A stretch of DNA of 64,000 bases from contig NZ_CP020772.1 in the NCBI RefSeq assembly GCF_002097535.1, forward strand, positions 682,001-746,000. The letters run 5' to 3'. The notes under the pieces are model-generated. The model was given only the letters and a program-made list of their open reading frames with translations. It was not told the DNA's origin and searched no databases. Both the position numbers and the translations under genes were made by a program. Each line of letters starts with the position of its first letter. Within the stretch, counting starts at the first letter, position 1. This document shows, piece by piece, positions 35,336 to 43,491 of this stretch. This DNA is from Halobacillus mangrovi. GTDB lineage: Bacteria > Bacillota > Bacilli > Bacillales > Halobacillaceae.

Positions 35336-35686
35336 TTATGCTAATTGGCGTTCATATACAATTTCTTTGGTTTCAAAGTCGAGGGCGTCAACTTTCATTT
35401 TTATTACTTGACCATCATCATTCTTTTTAGCACCCCAGAGACGGATGTAATTATTAGTATTATGATCCAAGAAATTGACTTGGACCGTTCTAACTTCAAC
35501 ATTCTCCATCTGCTTATCCTCTATCCAACACTCTTGAAATTCCATCGTCTCTCTAGGTTGGCTTAATATGTAGTCATTCATGATCTTTTCAAATTCAGGG
35601 AATTCCAGTTCTTTGTGCTTGATATACACGTGATTAAAGTCATTAAAATCAGTAGTGTGATAACTTGCCTTAGGTTCGTTGTTCAC
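35336..35686 (-). CDS. Hypothetical protein, 116 aa
   Basis: A 116-residue acidic protein (starting MNNEPKASYHTTDFNDF) without signal peptide, membrane helix or recognised motif. It starts with GTG behind a strong AGGAGGAG, and its codon use resembles its neighbours, so it is probably a real gene. A short open frame in another register ends in a GTGA overlap with its start. I do not recognise the family. Predicted alternation of strands and helices suggests a small soluble domain. Confidence 0.65.
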   Translation of the reverse strand: MNNEPKASYHTTDFNDFNHVYIKHKELEFPEFEKIMNDYILSQPRETMEFQECWIEDKQMENVEVRTVQVNFLDHNTNNYIRLWGAKKNDDGQVIKMKVDALDFETKEIVYERQLA

Positions 35687-35766
35687 TGTGTCTCCTCCTC
35701 ATGCGCTGGTTTGATAAATAACTCTTTCCCTCGAAGGGCCTGCTTAAAACAAGCCTGTTCATTCAT
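35683..35766 (-). pseudogene. Possible small ORF or 5'-truncated remnant coupled to the 116-aa gene
   Basis: A 27-codon frame (ATG at 35766, peptide MNEQACFKQALRGKELF...) ends in TGA that overlaps the next gene's GTG start (GTGA). The same frame is open for about 20 further codons upstream (to about 35826) with protein-like composition but no start codon. There is no Shine-Dalgarno before the ATG. It may be the tail of a decayed gene that was translationally coupled to the 116-aa gene. Confidence 0.35.
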
Positions 35767-35872
35767 TAAAAAACATAGTCCAATCCCAGATAAACTCCAG
35801 CCTTCAAGAATAGGAAGCTCTTTAATGATTTCAGATTATGATCTCTAAAAGTAATTAAGAAACTAACGATAT

Positions 35873-35894
35873 CCATAATATGGATGACCTGAGG
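35873..35894. repeat. Short sequence shared with the hairpin at 60917
   Basis: CCATAATATGGATGACCTGAGG matches the loop and right arm of the 27-bp hairpin at 60917-60976 with one difference. Here the left arm is reduced to ATCCA, so only a short stem can form. Confidence 0.5.
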
Positions 35895-35927
35895 GCCGAG
35901 TTTTGTGCAAATTTTCTTACAATTTTT

Positions 35928-35944
35928 GTGTAGTTACGCTACAC
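35928..35944. promoter_or_regulatory. Candidate operator palindrome before the ATP-grasp operon
   Basis: GTGTAG and CTACAC are separated by TTACG, a 17-bp inverted repeat 42 bases before the start. It may be a regulator site or part of the promoter; no regulator gene is adjacent. Confidence 0.35.
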
Positions 35945-35985
35945 TAAGGGTATGGTTCTATATCATGTTGAATGGGGGAGATGGA

Positions 35986-37446
35986 GTGCTTAAAAATTAC
36001 GAAGTAGGATCTTTTTTTGACGAAATGATGGAAGAGACAGGAGCGCCGAAGACACATTACCAGTGGTTTCATCAGCTGATTGGTCAATTCTCTGACCAAG
36101 AGTTAAAAGAAAAGCATGAAACAGCACAACTGAACTTTCTTCGCCAGGGAATTACTTTTACCGTGTATAACCATACAGGTGGAACGGAACGTACCATGCC
36201 TTTCGACTTCGTTCCAATTATCATACCGAAACAACAATGGAAAAAGGTCGAAAAGGGAATCAAGCAGAGAATCAGTGCCCTCAATCATTTCCTCGAAGAT
36301 GTGTACCATGAGCAAAGAATTGTTGAGGCAGGCATCATTCCTAGAGAACTGATTGAGAACAATCCTTATTATTACAATAAACAAATTGGCGGGGTAAACA
36401 TTCCGTTAAATAATCATGTCTTTTTAGCGGGGGTAGATTTAATCAGGGATGAAAATGGGGAGTACCGCGTTCTTGAAGATAATTTGAGAAACCCTTCAGG
36501 CATGTCTTATGTTTTTCAAAACCGTTATGTGATGAGGCAAGTTTATCCAGAATTATTTTTCCAGCATTCAATAGAGACACTGGAACACCAGTTGTCGGAA
36601 CTGCATAATGCAGTGATTAGTCATGTGCCAAAAAATGCGGATCCTCACAAGACGCCAACCGCCGTACTGTTGACTCCAGGTATGTATAATTCAGCTTATT
36701 ATGATCATGTCTTTTTAGCTCAACAGATGGGGATCGAACTCGTTGAAGGAAGAGACTTGATTGTTAAAGATGATGTCGTCTATATGAAAACCATTCGCGG
36801 TTTAAAACGAGTCGATATCATTTATAGGAGAATCGATGATGACTTTCTCGATCCGGAAGCTTTCCGTCCTGATTCCGTGCTTGGAGTTTCCGGTTTATTA
36901 CGAGCTTATAAAAAAGGGAATGTTTCGATCCTGAATGGGATTGGTAATGGTGTAGCTGATGATAAAGCCATGTACGTTTACGTTCCAGACATGATTCGTT
37001 TTTATTTAGATGAAGAGCCGATTATCCCAAATGTTGAAACTTACTTCTTAAGTGATCCTGAAAAGCTTGAATATGTGCTTGAGAACCTGGAAGAACTCGT
37101 CGTAAAAAACGTAGGGGCTTCCGGTGGTTATGACATGTTGATCGGACCACAATCTGATGAAGACTTGAGGAATGAATTCAGAAGAAAAATCATAGAAAAA
37201 CCACATCAATATATTGCCCAGCCGACTATTAAGCTATCAAGAGCACCTGCTTATCAAGATGGGCGATTCTATCCTTGCCATGTTGACCTGCGTGTTTTTG
37301 CCATGAGCGGGGACTACACGAATGTTCTGCCCGGGGGTTTATCCAGGGTGGCATTGAAGGAAGGCTCCTTAGTCGTAAACTCTTCTCAAGGCGGGGGCGG
37401 TAAGGATACGTGGATTTTGAGTGAAGGGGGACAATCGAATGCTTAG
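35986..37446 (+). CDS. Circularly permuted ATP-grasp protein
   Basis: A 486-residue protein of the circularly permuted ATP-grasp family (COG2308). Family segments visible include VLEDNLRNPSGMSYVFQNR (~162), DIIYRRIDDDFLDP (~281), GVADDKAMYVYVPDMIRFYL (~322) and VKNVGASGGYDMLIGP (~370). ATP-grasp enzymes make amide bonds through acyl phosphates; comparative studies predicted that this family, together with alpha-E and transglutaminase-like proteins, makes or attaches a peptide, but the product is unknown. The GTG at 35986 is preceded by GGGGGAG. It overlaps the next gene by 8 bases. Confidence 0.85.
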   Translation: MLKNYEVGSFFDEMMEETGAPKTHYQWFHQLIGQFSDQELKEKHETAQLNFLRQGITFTVYNHTGGTERTMPFDFVPIIIPKQQWKKVEKGIKQRISALNHFLEDVYHEQRIVEAGIIPRELIENNPYYYNKQIGGVNIPLNNHVFLAGVDLIRDENGEYRVLEDNLRNPSGMSYVFQNRYVMRQVYPELFFQHSIETLEHQLSELHNAVISHVPKNADPHKTPTAVLLTPGMYNSAYYDHVFLAQQMGIELVEGRDLIVKDDVVYMKTIRGLKRVDIIYRRIDDDFLDPEAFRPDSVLGVSGLLRAYKKGNVSILNGIGNGVADDKAMYVYVPDMIRFYLDEEPIIPNVETYFLSDPEKLEYVLENLEELVVKNVGASGGYDMLIGPQSDEDLRNEFRRKIIEKPHQYIAQPTIKLSRAPAYQDGRFYPCHVDLRVFAMSGDYTNVLPGGLSRVALKEGSLVVNSSQGGGGKDTWILSEGGQSNA

Positions 37447-38401
37447 TAGAGTAGCCGATTCGCTATATTGGATGGCACGTAATATTGAGCGTGCAGAGAA
37501 CAATTCAAGAGTACTTAGTGTTCAACTGATTCATATGCTGGAAGCCTCTGACCAGGAGGTCGCCGACCGCGACTGGGCTGAGGTATTGGAAATATGTGCC
37601 TCAGAGGCCGAGTACCTCGAACGTTATGAGCGCCTGGACAGAGATGCAATCATCCAGTACTTAACGATCAGTCCTTTAAATATGAATTCTCTTATGAACA
37701 GTATGCTTTATGCAAGAGAGAATGCAAGGTCGACACGTGACATCATTCCACATGAGCTTTGGGAAGTACTGAATGAGTTCCATTTAGCTCAAAAGGACTG
37801 GCAGGAGATGGCGAATACAAGGCAGCATACCCAGGACTATTTGAAAAAAGTAATTAGAACCTCTATGTCAGCCCAAGGGGTCATCGAATCAACGATGAGC
37901 CGAGGCATTCCTTATTCTTTCATTAAGGTAGGAAAATGGGTAGAACGTGCAGAGAAAACCGCTCGAGTCTTAAATGTCATATGTGAAAAGAACAGGAAAG
38001 AAGCCGTACACCATACAGACAATTACTATTATTGGCTCACTGCTTTGCAGTATCTAAATGGGTACGATGCTTATATTAAAGAAAATCCTCCAACGATGGA
38101 GTCGAGGAATGTGTTGAACTTTTTAATCAAAGAAGCCACGTTCCCGAGATCGATCCGGTATTGTATGAACCATGTTCTTGAAGCGATCCAAAACCTCGAG
38201 TCTGGAAAGGTATCGCATTACTCTGAGGATTTGTTCCAAATGCTTAAAATGGTTCAGGATGAGATTAGTGAAACAAATATTGATGAAATGAATATGGAAG
38301 AGTTGATGAGGTTCTTGGATCATTTCCAAGATCGCTGCCATACCGTAAGCCGAATGTTCTCAGAAACCTACTACTTAATTGAACCAGTCCATGCCAAGTG
38401 A
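37439..38401 (+). CDS. Alpha-E domain protein (COG2307)
   Basis: A 320-residue, mostly alpha-helical protein without membrane segments. It begins MLSRVADSLYWMARNIERAEN, the signature of the alpha-E family, and an internal similar segment (YSFIKVGKWVERAEKTARVL, ~165) suggests an internal duplication. It overlaps the ATP-grasp gene and is followed by the transglutaminase gene, the conserved three-gene order. Its role is unknown; a scaffold or partner of the ATP-grasp enzyme is commonly proposed. Confidence 0.85.
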   Translation: MLSRVADSLYWMARNIERAENNSRVLSVQLIHMLEASDQEVADRDWAEVLEICASEAEYLERYERLDRDAIIQYLTISPLNMNSLMNSMLYARENARSTRDIIPHELWEVLNEFHLAQKDWQEMANTRQHTQDYLKKVIRTSMSAQGVIESTMSRGIPYSFIKVGKWVERAEKTARVLNVICEKNRKEAVHHTDNYYYWLTALQYLNGYDAYIKENPPTMESRNVLNFLIKEATFPRSIRYCMNHVLEAIQNLESGKVSHYSEDLFQMLKMVQDEISETNIDEMNMEELMRFLDHFQDRCHTVSRMFSETYYLIEPVHAK

Positions 38402-38425
38402 ACACAGACATCAGGGGGAAATGGA

Positions 38426-39277
38426 ATGAAATTTCAAATAGAACATACCAATACTTTTTATTATGAAAACTTTGTTGATCAAAGCATGAATCACATTCGT
38501 TTAAAGCCGCGTACAGATGAGTGTCAACGGTTATTGGCCTACCGGACTGAGATTACTCCAAATTCACTAATTAAAGAGCATATTGATCTATGGGGAAACC
38601 ATGTTGAAACGTTCTTCATTCCTGAAAAACATGAACATTTAACGGTTAGGACCATTTCAACAGTAAGTATTCAAAAAAGCCCATTCATTAGGATGATTCA
38701 TACTTCTCAAGAGATGATTAATATCTTTTATTCGGAGTTGTTTAAGCGTCATTATTTAGCTTATTTAAATGAAACTCCGTACACCTTCTTGTACAAAGAA
38801 CAAATTGAAGAAATTGTGAATGCGGTGGGAGACCCTTCAGACCCCATTCGATTTTCCCTTGACTTGATGGCCTATATTAATCAATCAATTTACTATGATA
38901 CGGGTGTAACCCACGTCAATACAAAAGCATACGAATCATGGCCGTTAAAGGGAGGCGTTTGTCAAGATTACGCTCACATTATGATTGGTGTGTTGAGGGC
39001 AAAAGGTATCCCTGCCAGGTATGTCAGTGGTTATTTATATGTTGGGGAAGATTCCGCATTGATTGGGGATGCCGCGACTCATGCCTGGGTGGAAGTGATG
39101 GTTCCCGGCATAGGCTGGGTAGGCTTGGATCCGACGAACAACGTCGAAGCGCTTGAACAGCATATTCGTATCGGAACGGGCAGAGATTATGCTGATGTGA
39201 GTCCGCTGCAAGGTGTTTACCGTGGTGGTGGGCAAAACCTGGATGTGAAAGTAAGTGTAACTTTGCTTGATAACTAA
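38426..39277 (+). CDS. Transglutaminase-like cysteine peptidase/ligase
   Basis: A 283-residue protein. Residues 1-~80 match the N-terminal beta domain that accompanies bacterial transglutaminase-like proteins (IEHTNTFYYENFVDQSMNHI). The catalytic core has C179 in KGGVCQDYAHIM, H219 in ATHAWVEV and D235 in GLDPTNN, a full triad. No signal peptide, so it acts in the cytoplasm. It lies 25 bases behind the alpha-E gene in one operon with the ATP-grasp gene. It may cleave or transfer a peptide made by that enzyme; this is inference from context. Confidence 0.85.
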   Translation: MKFQIEHTNTFYYENFVDQSMNHIRLKPRTDECQRLLAYRTEITPNSLIKEHIDLWGNHVETFFIPEKHEHLTVRTISTVSIQKSPFIRMIHTSQEMINIFYSELFKRHYLAYLNETPYTFLYKEQIEEIVNAVGDPSDPIRFSLDLMAYINQSIYYDTGVTHVNTKAYESWPLKGGVCQDYAHIMIGVLRAKGIPARYVSGYLYVGEDSALIGDAATHAWVEVMVPGIGWVGLDPTNNVEALEQHIRIGTGRDYADVSPLQGVYRGGGQNLDVKVSVTLLDN

Positions 39278-39280
39278 GTA

Positions 39281-39323
39281 AGATCCCCCGCAGATTGTAA
39301 TAATCCGTGGGGGATCTCTTTTT
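39281..39323. terminator. Bidirectional terminator between the ATP-grasp operon and brnQ
   Basis: AGATCCCCCGCAGATT and AATCCGTGGGGGATCT pair nearly fully, followed by TTTTT. Confidence 0.88.
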
Positions 39324-40638
39324 AATTCTGATAGCTTTCTGAAGCAGATGTCTGCCCTTTTATAAATTGAAGAAGAGCACCGAGTAAGCCTCCAATTATT
39401 GCAGGAGCGATCCAGCTTAAGTTTAATTCAAAGAACGGTAGTTGACTAATCCAAGGAGTGATACCTGACATGTCCATACCAAAAGCGGCAAGTCCATCAT
39501 ATAGTGCCACGAATGATGTGAAAATTACAGCACCTCTATAAACGTAACGAGAATGGTTAAACAATCCTCCCATGAAGGTTAGAGCAACTAAAACGATTGT
39601 AATTGGATAAACAAAGACGAGAACGGGTACAGAATAAGCAATAATCTGGTTTAAGCCAATATTGGAAATTCCAAGACTAATAAGGGTAACAAGGGTGATT
39701 ACTACGTTATATGAAAGCCCTGAGATTCTCTTAGAAAAGAACTGTCCACAGGCAACAGTCAACCCTACACAGGTTGTAAAGCATGCGAGCGCTACAATAA
39801 CTCCTAATAGGAGCGTACCTGGCTGTCCGTACATAAGCTGTGCAGCTCCTGATAGGATGGCGCTTCCGTTAGCAAAGTTTCCTTCTGTAGCCATTTTTGC
39901 ACCAATCCAGCCTATGGCTACATAAACGCTTGCAAGCCCAATTGCTGTTACAAGTCCTGCCTTAAGAGTGCGAATCGTCAGTTCTTTCGGATTTGTAACG
40001 CCTCGGTCACGGAACGATGTGACAACAATGATTCCAAAAGCCAAGGAAGCAATAGCATCCATAGTCAAATAGCCTTCGATAAAGCCTGTGAAGAATGGCT
40101 GACTTTCATACTTCTCACCGGGGCTTTGGATGGGACCGTCCAATAGAAAGAAGCTGCCAATGACTAAACCTAGAATAGCCAGGAACAACGCAGGAGTTAA
40201 AAACTGGCCGATGCGATCCACAAGCTTGGAAGGGTTTAAACTTACCCAGAAAACCAAGGCGAAGAATATAATGGAATAAATGAATAAGGTCAAAGGTGAT
40301 CCATTTAAAAAGGGAACGACTCCAGTTTCGAACGCAACGTTCGCCGCTCTAGGAATCGCAAAGAATGGGCCAATAACTAAATAAACCATTGCCGTAAAAT
40401 ACAATCCAAATAATGGATGGACTCTTCCGGCTAATTGTATGGCTCCATTTTTAACTAAAGAAATTGCAGCAACAGTGATGATGGGGAGACCCACACCAGT
40501 GAGGACAAAGCCTGAAATTGCAGCAAGATATGACGTTCCGGATTCAATTCCTAAAGATACCGGATAGATCAAGTTTCCAGCTCCGAAAAATAAAGCAAAC
40601 AGCGTGAAACCGATAAATAAGGTGTCTCTTGACTTCAT
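39322..40638 (-). CDS. brnQ: Branched-chain amino acid:cation symporter
   Basis: A 438-residue carrier of the LIVCS family with about 12 helices. The start MKSRDTLFIGFTLFALFFGAGNLIYPVSLG is the highly typical BrnQ N-terminus, with GAGN forming the substrate site. It imports leucine, isoleucine and valine with Na+ or H+. AGGAGG precedes the ATG. It has a consensus promoter 147 bases upstream and an intervening terminator-like hairpin with a short Ile/Leu-rich leader frame, which suggests control by attenuation (see separate entries). Confidence 0.92.
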   Translation of the reverse strand: MKSRDTLFIGFTLFALFFGAGNLIYPVSLGIESGTSYLAAISGFVLTGVGLPIITVAAISLVKNGAIQLAGRVHPLFGLYFTAMVYLVIGPFFAIPRAANVAFETGVVPFLNGSPLTLFIYSIIFFALVFWVSLNPSKLVDRIGQFLTPALFLAILGLVIGSFFLLDGPIQSPGEKYESQPFFTGFIEGYLTMDAIASLAFGIIVVTSFRDRGVTNPKELTIRTLKAGLVTAIGLASVYVAIGWIGAKMATEGNFANGSAILSGAAQLMYGQPGTLLLGVIVALACFTTCVGLTVACGQFFSKRISGLSYNVVITLVTLISLGISNIGLNQIIAYSVPVLVFVYPITIVLVALTFMGGLFNHSRYVYRGAVIFTSFVALYDGLAAFGMDMSGITPWISQLPFFELNLSWIAPAIIGGLLGALLQFIKGQTSASESYQN

Positions 40639-40671
40639 AGTAAGCCTCCTCTTAGATGTCTATAATATGCG

Positions 40672-40695
40672 TAAAAAAAGCTCTCCTATCCAAGG
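40672..40695 (-). terminator. Terminator-like hairpin in the brnQ leader
   Basis: On the minus strand GCTCATCC pairs with GGAT and GAGC around TT with an AGGA bulge, followed by seven T residues. It lies between the promoter and the brnQ start, so it would stop transcription before the gene unless antagonised. Confidence 0.55.
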
Positions 40696-40751
40696 ATGAG
40701 CGGTATGGTCCAATCACTGAAATATCCAATAATTCGACATAATTCTTTCAT
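40686..40751 (-). CDS. Candidate leader peptide (21 aa) of brnQ
   Basis: A short frame from ATG at 40751 to TAG at 40686 encodes MKELCRIIGYFSDW followed by TIPLILG. Seven of 21 residues are Ile or Leu, and the final codons lie inside the terminator-like hairpin. The ATG is only about four bases after the expected transcription start, so initiation would be nearly leaderless; this is the main weakness. Confidence 0.35.
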   Translation of the reverse strand: MKELCRIIGYFSDWTIPLILG

Positions 40752-40761
40752 TACCGCAGTA

Positions 40762-40790
40762 ATGTTATCAATGTCGAAAAATTATGTCAA
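40762..40790 (-). promoter_or_regulatory. brnQ: Sigma-A promoter of brnQ
   Basis: On the minus strand TTGACA (40790-40785) and TAACAT (40767-40762) are spaced 17 bases. The -35 lies in AATTATGTCAA, which is the inverted partner of TCGACATAATT at 40734-40744, and a CATTAC/GTAATG hairpin lies between; these repeats may be operators. Confidence 0.7.
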
Positions 40791-40830
40791 TCCTTTTTTA
40801 GAATATTATAAAGGTTATGATTGCCATATT

Positions 40831-40844
40831 AGTAAACGCTTACA
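40831..40844. promoter_or_regulatory. cre-like site in the brnQ/antiporter divergent region
   Basis: AGTAAACGCTTACA matches the CcpA consensus except at the first base. It lies about 40 bases upstream of the brnQ -35 box and 134 bases before the antiporter gene. Confidence 0.5.
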
Positions 40845-40977
40845 ATGAATGTTATAAATTCTGGAAATGTCTTTGCTTAATACAATATAGTTTACAGATG
40901 ATAAGTCGGGTTATAGAATATGGCTATATCATTTAACATCGGAAGAACATAACCTTTTGAGATGAGGGATACAATAC

Positions 40978-42831
40978 ATGGTTGATTCGCTGTTACTCCA
41001 ATTCATGTTGATTGGGATATTAGGAGTCGGATCTCAATGGGTGGCCTGGCGTTTTCGTTTACCTGCCATCGTCGTCATGTCCATTGTAGGTTTGCTTGCT
41101 GGTCCCGTACTTGGAATAATGAATCCTGAAGAAGATTTTGGTGACTTATATAAACCCATCATTTCACTAGCCGTTGCTGTCATACTTTTTGAGGGCAGCT
41201 TGAATTTGGACTTTAAAGAAGTAAGAGGGCTTGGACGTCCTGTTTTTCGTATCGTAACAATTGGTGCTTTTTTAAGCTGGATTCTTGGTGCTCTGGCGGC
41301 CCACTATGTTGCAGGACTGTCATGGGCTGTAGCTTTTGTCATAGGTGGACTTTTTATTGTAACGGGTCCGACCGTCATATTGCCTCTTTTAAGGCAGGCA
41401 AAATTAAAGCCTCGGCCAGCAAAAATATTAAAATGGGAAGGGATCATTGTTGATCCGATCGGTGCGTTACTTGCTGTTTTTGCTTTTGAAATCATCGAAT
41501 TCATTCTCGGAACGGATGTAAATCCATCTGCCTTGTTCACATTCTTCCTAGCTTCGGTATTCGCTGTGTTGCTGGGTCTAGTGTGCGGTAAAGGTGTCGG
41601 CTGGATGTTCGAGACAGGGTACGTTCCGGAGTTTCTCAAATCGCCGGTAGTCTTCACTGTCGTAATTGCTTGTTTCACAATTGCAGATGAAGTCACCCAT
41701 GAAACAGGACTTTTATCTGTTACGGCTATGGGGATGACGCTTGCGAATATGCATATTTCTTCAATTGCCGATATGAGGCATTTTAAAGAAAACATATCCT
41801 TATTATTGATATCAACGATCTTCGTGATGTTAACAGCTTCTCTCACACAAGAAACCTTAGTGGAGATTTTCAATATACAAACCATTGGATTTGTCTTACT
41901 GATGCTTTTTATTGTTCGTCCGCTATCCATTTTCATATCGACGTGGGGAACGGATTTATCAAAATCAGAAAAGTTATTAGTCGGATGGATTGCCCCAAGA
42001 GGGATTGTAGCGCTTACGGTGGCTAGTTATTTTTCCAGTATACTCCTTGATTCAGGATTTGAAGATGCTTCGATTCTGATTTCAATCACTTTTGCGCTAG
42101 TATTCACCACGGTTGTGGCACACGGTTTTTCAATTGGCTGGCTTTCAAAGAAGCTTGGCCTATCTATGGAAGGCCCTCCAGGTGTCTTAATTTCTGGTGG
42201 CAGTCCTTTTTCTACAGGGATTGCAAAAGTATTAGAAGAGTTGAAAGTACCTGTGCTGATTGCAGATTCCTCATGGGAACGATTATCGAAGGCTCGTTCT
42301 ACAGGAATCAAATCCTATCATGGTGAAATATTGTCTGAGCAGACGGAATACTACCTTGATATGACACCGTACGAATATTTAATCGCAGCTACAGAATTGG
42401 ATTCTTATAATGCTCTAGTATGTACCACGTTTGTACCTGAATTCGGTCGTAACAACCTTTTCCAGCTAAGTTTAAGCAACAGGGAAGGGGACAATCTGGA
42501 AGGACTCGTTCATACTATTGGTGGCCGTGTTCTTTTCAAGGAAGGTGCTTCGTGGGAAGATTTAAATGACATGGTTGAGAATGGTTATGTTTTTAGAAAG
42601 ACCAACATTACAGAACAATATACGTATAAAAAATATCTCGAGAATATTGATGAGCATGCGCTTCTTCTTTTCATCAAGAAACCTACAGGAAAAATCGAAT
42701 TCTACAGTTCTGAGGTAGAGTCGAGAGCAGAGAATGGAGATGTAGTTGTCTCCCTCACCCCTCCAAGTAAGGAATTTGAGAGGATTCAAGAAAAGCTGGA
42801 GGAACAGAGAAAAGATCCAAAAAAAAAATAA
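40978..42831 (+). CDS. CPA1-family cation/H+ antiporter with C-terminal Rossmann-like domain
   Basis: A 617-residue protein. The first ~400 residues form a CPA1/NhaP-type antiporter with about 12 helices, including VTGPTVILPLLRQ near 129 and the exchanger aspartate motif GIIVDPIGALLAVFAFE near 159. Residues ~405-510 (GVLISGGSPFSTGIAKVLEE, VPVLIADSS) look like a TrkA-N nucleotide-binding domain, and a TrkA-C-like region may follow. Such proteins expel Na+ or K+ in exchange for protons; the regulatory domain suggests gating by nucleotides. A TAA stop and a long hairpin terminator follow. Confidence 0.85.
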   Translation: MVDSLLLQFMLIGILGVGSQWVAWRFRLPAIVVMSIVGLLAGPVLGIMNPEEDFGDLYKPIISLAVAVILFEGSLNLDFKEVRGLGRPVFRIVTIGAFLSWILGALAAHYVAGLSWAVAFVIGGLFIVTGPTVILPLLRQAKLKPRPAKILKWEGIIVDPIGALLAVFAFEIIEFILGTDVNPSALFTFFLASVFAVLLGLVCGKGVGWMFETGYVPEFLKSPVVFTVVIACFTIADEVTHETGLLSVTAMGMTLANMHISSIADMRHFKENISLLLISTIFVMLTASLTQETLVEIFNIQTIGFVLLMLFIVRPLSIFISTWGTDLSKSEKLLVGWIAPRGIVALTVASYFSSILLDSGFEDASILISITFALVFTTVVAHGFSIGWLSKKLGLSMEGPPGVLISGGSPFSTGIAKVLEELKVPVLIADSSWERLSKARSTGIKSYHGEILSEQTEYYLDMTPYEYLIAATELDSYNALVCTTFVPEFGRNNLFQLSLSNREGDNLEGLVHTIGGRVLFKEGASWEDLNDMVENGYVFRKTNITEQYTYKKYLENIDEHALLLFIKKPTGKIEFYSSEVESRAENGDVVVSLTPPSKEFERIQEKLEEQRKDPKKK

Positions 42832-42880
42832 ATGATTGAGAAAATGGGACTGGGACAAAAGTATTCTAACCATTCTAAAC

Positions 42881-42932
42881 ACCGAATGATGGTGAATTCT
42901 TATAATAAGATTTCACCATCATTCGGTTTTTT
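42881..42932 (+). terminator. Terminator of the CPA1 gene
   Basis: ACCGAATGATGGTGAA and TTCACCATCATTCGGT form a perfect 16-bp stem followed by T residues. Confidence 0.9.
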
Positions 42933-42954
42933 ATGGTAGATGAGCGCAACATGT

Positions 42955-43070
42955 CCCATTTTTATCATTACATCAGCGGCCTCAGCCTCCTTGCGGAAAA
43001 GGCACCGCTGCGGGGACTTCGAACTCGTGTTGTACCCGCAGGAGTGACGGCATTCTATCTTCGTTGATGA
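42955..43070. repeat. Possible diverged intergenic repeat
   Basis: A GC-rich stretch (CTCAGCCTCCTTGCGG, CCGCTGCGGGG, CCCGCAGGAGTGACGGC) resembles the conserved inner part of the E1-E4 cores in reverse orientation, but the paired outer arms are not evident. It may be a decayed copy or another repeat type. No gene is seen between 42933 and 43191. Confidence 0.35.
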
Positions 43071-43191
43071 AAACGAAGCGTGTAAAAGAAGGAATTAGAT
43101 CATTCCAGCGTAAGCGGTCATTCAGAAAAAGGTTATTTCTAAATTTTTCAGTTCGTCTTTAGATTGGATACTAATTCCCAGCCTCTTTTGA

Positions 43192-43371
43192 TTATTTTCT
43201 TTCAGCTAGTTGTTTGTTCAATTCTTTTAGCTCATTTTCAATTCGCTCAAGCTGGGCTTCTGCGTTGGACACGTTGGCTCCATTCGCTTCAAGCTTGTCT
43301 AAATCCCCCTGTATTCTTACATAATCAGATTTCAGGAAGGTAATTTGATCTTTGATTTCCTTTTTTGTCAT
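43192..43371 (-). CDS. Small coiled-coil protein (SE1832-like)
   Basis: A 59-residue, highly charged helical protein (MTKKEIKDQITFLKSDYVRI...), whose second half has heptad-like spacing (LERIENELKELNKQLAE). I recall a small Firmicute family annotated SE1832 with this pattern; function unknown. The ATG at 43371 has GGAGTG upstream, whereas an in-frame GTG lies inside the binding site. It stands alone. Confidence 0.65.
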   Translation of the reverse strand: MTKKEIKDQITFLKSDYVRIQGDLDKLEANGANVSNAEAQLERIENELKELNKQLAERK

Positions 43372-43491
43372 AGAGCTCACTCCTTTCTTTTATTGTAGAA
43401 GGTGTGTCAAGAACGTATAATAGTATTAATTTTCCTATTTGTCTATCAATTCATTTGGTCTGGGTTTAATTTCTTAGGGGGTGTAACGTCT

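Noticed and set aside
40639..40977. T-box leader before brnQ
   Set aside because: I looked for the T-box core sequence and specifier-loop arrangement on the minus strand and found neither; only a single terminator-like hairpin is present.
41304..41936. A 210-codon open frame on the minus strand inside the CPA1 antiporter gene
   Set aside because: It lies fully antisense to a gene with clear family motifs, has no binding site, and its composition reflects the complementary codons of membrane helices.
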